Origin: Promethearchaeota archaeon
GTDB taxonomy: Archaea; Asgardarchaeota; Lokiarchaeia; Sigynarchaeales; SOKP01
DNA length: 26,844 nucleotides
Direction of reading: 5' to 3'
Assembly: GCA_019058515.1 (NCBI GenBank)
Contig: JAHPYY010000102.1
Location: forward strand, 1-26,844
The notes beneath the pieces are model-generated. The model searched no databases. It saw nothing but the letters and a program-made list of their open reading frames with translations, and had not been told where the DNA came from. A program made the translations under genes and the position numbers. Within the stretch, counting starts at the first letter, position 1, and each line of letters begins with the position of its first letter. Below are positions 23,939 to 26,844 of this stretch, piece after piece.

Positions 23939-24179
23939 TAATATGCACTTTTTTTAATCAATCATAAAATTTTTATATAGAACCTAAAAAAATCGTAAAA
24001 TTCATGACTTTTTAATGATTGTATAAGCAAAAACCTAAATAAGTCTGTTAATCACTCGTACTTAAGACCATTCTTATATATTATTTCTTATTTCGTGTGC
24101 TAAATCCAATATTGTCGACTTTAATAAGATTATTAACGTAAGCACAAAGATTTTTTAGATTAAATTCTTCATTATATAA

Positions 24180-24521
24180 ATGGGAATGAACCAAATACCA
24201 TCTGAATTATCGGAAGTTTTTAACCTCGTTTTTCTAGTATTTGTGCTAATATTCGTGTTTTCTTTATTGTTTTTAATAATCGTAATTCTTGTAGTATGGA
24301 AGTTATTAAGAACTAATGTTAACAGTTCTAGAATTAAACATCCTCGCAAAAGCAATTATCTCAATCAAGAATCAATTTCGAGAAGATCGTACTCAGAGAT
24401 TAGTGGGGAAGATAAGGTAACCCAGCAAGCCGTTGTTTTTTATTGCCCATTCTGTGGAACTACATTATCTGACATATCTGGATATTGCCCTCAATGTGGG
24501 GAAAACCTTAACCCTCGATAA
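24180..24521 (+). CDS. Membrane-anchored zinc-ribbon protein
   Basis: A 113-residue protein with one membrane helix near residues 15-42 (VFNLVFLVFVLIFVFSLLFL onward), a basic and serine-rich linker of about 40 residues, and a C-terminal zinc ribbon made of CPFCGTTL and CPQCGENLN (four Cys in two CxxC knuckles, 14 residues between). The basic side after the helix suggests that the ribbon faces the cytoplasm. Such small ribbons usually bind proteins or nucleic acids; no enzyme function is visible. A second ATG lies six nt downstream and could be the true start. The stop almost touches the stop of the convergent Fe-S gene (one base between the two coding regions), so the two transcripts must overlap. 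Confidence 0.78.
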   Translation: MGMNQIPSELSEVFNLVFLVFVLIFVFSLLFLIIVILVVWKLLRTNVNSSRIKHPRKSNYLNQESISRRSYSEISGEDKVTQQAVVFYCPFCGTTLSDISGYCPQCGENLNPR

Positions 24522-24522
24522 T

Positions 24523-25749
24523 TTAACTAGGTGCTTTGTCAATTGCTTTATCGATTATTTCCATTAAATCAATCATTTTTATATTTGAACCTAGAGCGAC
24601 TATCGCATCATTTAAGTTCCTGAAGCAAAAAGGACATATACTCACGATGTGACTAGCTCCTGTTTCTTCCGCTTCTTTAATTCTGCTTTTTGCGATGTTT
24701 AACGCTAAATCTGGAAATCCCCTCTTCATTCCTCCGCCAGCTCCACAACATTTTGCGTTTTCTTTTATAGTCTTCATTTCTTTTAAATTCCCTATCATCC
24801 TAAGAATTTCCCGTGGTTCGTTATAGAGTGGAGATATTCCCAAGTTTCTTCCTGTGTGGCACGGATCGTGATATGTAACATCGATACCTAAGGATTTCAA
24901 AGCAGTTTTATTTTCAGCAATAATCTGATTAATGTATTCTATCGTATGAAATACAGTTATTCCCAAGTCTTCAAGAAAGTCTACGTAATCTATCTTTAAG
25001 GTTCTATAACATCCTGCGCAACTGGTTATTATTGTTTTTACTCCACTTTTCTGGAAGAGTTCGTAATTCTTTGCAGCTACCTGATTAAACGCGTTTTTAT
25101 CCCCCGTTCTTAAAGCAACACTCCCACAACACACTTCATTTTCAGCAAAGATGGAAAAATCAACGCCTAATTTATTTAAAACTTTTACACTATTAATTGC
25201 GACTGTCTGAATCTCTGGAGTTAGTGCCGCCGTACACCCTACAAAATATAAGAGATCTGTTGGCTCTGATAATGCATTTTTCACTTTAAAATCAAGAGAT
25301 TTTAACCAATCACTTTTTTGTTTATTCTCTCTCTGGTATGGGTTTAGCAAATCTATAATTGCACGATTCATAGGAATATGGACTTCTAAACCATACCCAG
25401 CATCGACTAATTCGGCTCTTAACGCTTCGTAGATCGCAGCATTATCCATATCATAAGCACATGCTTCAGAACACGCGTTGCAAGTTGGACACTGAAAAAT
25501 TACTTCTCCGAGATCTGTACTTAACTTTAACTTTCCTTGCCAAAGAGACCTTATAATTTGCATTTTACCTCTCCCAAAATACGGCTCGAAGCCAGGAGTA
25601 TGATCTTTTACCACACACACACCCCACTTCTGAGGATTGGAAGAATAATCTATAGCTTCCCGACAATCCCCGCAACTAATACACTGCAAGAGGGCATTCC
25701 CAAACTTTTTTAAATGTTTGAAAGTCTTTTTTGGTCTAAATTCTGTCAT
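24523..25749 (-). CDS. Fe-S/CCG-domain subunit of a 2-hydroxyacid dehydrogenase (GlcF/HdrD-like)
   Basis: A 408-residue electron-transfer subunit. The N-terminal ferredoxin-like part has CISCGDC (Cys23, 26, 29) with a fourth cysteine only at Cys45, and a complete second cluster motif CPTCNACSEAC (Cys87, 90, 93, 97). Two CCG domains follow with all cysteines: Cys172, Cys207-208, Cys244 and Cys247; then Cys297, Cys334-335, Cys372 and Cys375. In heterodisulfide reductases such domains hold noncubane Fe-S clusters. The gene lies 19 nt downstream of the FAD-linked oxidase gene, so together they form a GlcD/GlcF-type enzyme that oxidises D-lactate, glycolate or another 2-hydroxyacid and passes electrons through the Fe-S chain. 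The final acceptor is not shown. No membrane helix is present. Confidence 0.9.
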   Translation of the reverse strand: MTEFRPKKTFKHLKKFGNALLQCISCGDCREAIDYSSNPQKWGVCVVKDHTPGFEPYFGRGKMQIIRSLWQGKLKLSTDLGEVIFQCPTCNACSEACAYDMDNAAIYEALRAELVDAGYGLEVHIPMNRAIIDLLNPYQRENKQKSDWLKSLDFKVKNALSEPTDLLYFVGCTAALTPEIQTVAINSVKVLNKLGVDFSIFAENEVCCGSVALRTGDKNAFNQVAAKNYELFQKSGVKTIITSCAGCYRTLKIDYVDFLEDLGITVFHTIEYINQIIAENKTALKSLGIDVTYHDPCHTGRNLGISPLYNEPREILRMIGNLKEMKTIKENAKCCGAGGGMKRGFPDLALNIAKSRIKEAEETGASHIVSICPFCFRNLNDAIVALGSNIKMIDLMEIIDKAIDKAPS

Positions 25750-25768
25750 AATTTTAATCTTAATTCCT

Positions 25769-26844
25769 CTATTCCTTCACAATCTCCTTCCTGTAATCGT
25801 ATTCGTAAGAATATAAGTGGAATTTATTTGGGCTTAGTAGATAGTTTGGATCAACTATTTTTTTCATATTCTTAAAAAATTTGAAGAAACCAGGAGAATA
25901 AGCGTCTGCTTCTACTATTGACTGAGATATCGCCTCACCAAGCCAATAATGAACGCCTCCATAGCGAACTTGGTGTCGTAACTTTTTATGCCATAATTGC
26001 ATTGAGCTTTGCCTTTGATTATCAACATTGTCTGCGTTAAATCCTCCAACAACGACGCAATTCCCGTTTGGTAATAAGAATATAATCGTGGCAAAAAGGG
26101 AAATACTACCTGGAGGAAAATTATTTTTATTGTTAATATCAAATTGCTGGCTTAGTGTTGCTACTTCTGGTAACGAGGTAATTGGAATTTTGTGACAAGT
26201 CGTACAAGAGATTTTGGGGGGAGCAATTGATATATACTTGTTAAAGTAATTATAAGCGAACTTTAAATTGAATTGCCAATCTTCTGACAGTTCGGCGGAT
26301 GTTTCAATTTCTTGCCACTCGAATACTCGAGCGTCATCTTTCATTATCTCGTTAACTTGTTCAAGATTGATTTCCAAGATTCTTTCATCTAACGCTTCAA
26401 ATAAAAGCGTAAAAACATGCCCCTTTAATCTTGGTCTTTTTGGAGGTTTATTTTCGGTCATAGCTGCTAGCAGCTGAACCACTGTAAGTGGAACTAGAAG
26501 CACATCACTTAATCCATCACCAATCCTATTCCGCAATTTGTACATTATCTCCACAGCTTTCTCGTAATCTGCGCTTTTAAGTATATACGACCTTTGAGCT
26601 TTATAGGGAGGATCGGGAAACAACTTTAAGAAAGCTTTAGTCTTAATACCCATGGTTCCAACATCTCCCATAAAAAGTCCCGTAAAGTCAGGAGCGACAC
26701 CATATCTACAAAACGGTTTTGCATATTTACTTGTTGCAGCGCCGGTTCTAATGATGGTTCCTTGAGGATCAGGCAGGACAGCCTCCACTCCCAAACATAT
26801 ATCTGGTACTAATCCATACTTGGTTGATCCAAAACCTGCGGTAC
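25769..26844 (-). CDS. FAD-linked oxidase, GlcD/D-lactate dehydrogenase type (5' end beyond the window)
   Basis: The frame is open to the right edge, so the N-terminus is missing. The first visible codons read TAGFGSTKYGLVPD, the end of the FAD-binding part typical of GlcD-like oxidases, followed by LGVEAVLPDPQG, GLFMGDVGTMGI and FLKLFPDPP. The C-terminal substrate domain follows and ends with YLLSPNKFHLYSY. The protein oxidises a 2-hydroxyacid such as D-lactate or glycolate using FAD; the exact substrate is unknown. A CTTCH motif (coded by 26192-26206) has the form of a heme c site, unusual in this family. The Fe-S partner gene follows by 19 nt. A TTG at 26794 lies inside the conserved part and is not the true start. 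Confidence 0.88.
   Translation of the reverse strand, partial: TAGFGSTKYGLVPDICLGVEAVLPDPQGTIIRTGAATSKYAKPFCRYGVAPDFTGLFMGDVGTMGIKTKAFLKLFPDPPYKAQRSYILKSADYEKAVEIMYKLRNRIGDGLSDVLLVPLTVVQLLAAMTENKPPKRPRLKGHVFTLLFEALDERILEINLEQVNEIMKDDARVFEWQEIETSAELSEDWQFNLKFAYNYFNKYISIAPPKISCTTCHKIPITSLPEVATLSQQFDINNKNNFPPGSISLFATIIFLLPNGNCVVVGGFNADNVDNQRQSSMQLWHKKLRHQVRYGGVHYWLGEAISQSIVEADAYSPGFFKFFKNMKKIVDPNYLLSPNKFHLYSYEYDYRKEIVKE

Overview
This 26.8 kb window is AT-rich, densely coded and archaeal in character. The best clue is a small GTPase (18112-18669) that mixes Rab-like and Arf-like switch motifs, in a two-gene unit with a TrmB-like winged-helix protein. Other archaeal signs are an ADP-forming acyl-CoA synthetase subunit, a PorB-type 2-oxoacid:ferredoxin oxidoreductase subunit, TATA-like boxes placed for short-leader or leaderless mRNAs, and mixed ATG/GTG/TTG starts. 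Together these suggest an Asgard (Promethearchaeota, Lokiarchaeia-like) genome. That is inference from gene content, not a phylogeny. I saw no rRNA, tRNA, CRISPR array, transposase or integrase.

Layout. 1-5652 (-): an export-type ABC operon in the order permease, ATPase, permease; the second permease runs off the left edge. 5653-6217: a long AT-rich gap. 6218-7334 (+): a PorB gene whose halves are in swapped order (C-terminal half first) and which carries a frameshifting insertion of about 31 nt. 7404-7991 (+): a methyltransferase-like protein. 7997-9058 (-) and 9263-10171 (+): a divergent pair, a protein of unknown family and a response regulator with an unusual C-terminal domain. 10307-14032 (+): crotonase, YjbQ/UPF0047 protein, acyl-CoA synthetase alpha subunit and amidohydrolase. 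14269-14826 (+): a HEAT-like helical protein. 14872-16967 (-): two unknown proteins in an operon, one a clear paralogue of the 7997-9058 product. 17160-17984 (+): a sugar-isomerase-like TIM barrel. 18112-19636 (+): the GTPase and TrmB-like pair. 19702-21228 (-): 4-hydroxybutyryl-CoA dehydratase. 21406-21846 (-): a four-helix membrane protein. 22061-23344 (+): an acyl-CoA dehydrogenase. 23427-23938 (-): the relic of a sensor histidine kinase. 24180-24521 (+): a membrane-anchored zinc ribbon. 24523-26844 (-): an Fe-S/CCG subunit and an FAD-linked oxidase of the GlcF/GlcD type, cut by the right edge.

The metabolic genes fit anaerobic breakdown of organic acids through CoA thioesters. 4-Hydroxybutyryl-CoA dehydratase gives crotonyl-CoA, an acyl-CoA dehydrogenase and a crotonase act on short acyl-CoAs, the ADP-forming synthetase can recover ATP from a CoA ester, and the FAD/Fe-S pair oxidises a 2-hydroxyacid. 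The signalling genes (GTPase, TrmB-like protein, response regulator, the unknown paralogues) lie between these blocks. The strongest anomaly is the permuted porB. All its recognisable Fe-S cysteines and thiamine-diphosphate motifs are present, but in rearranged order and across a frameshift.
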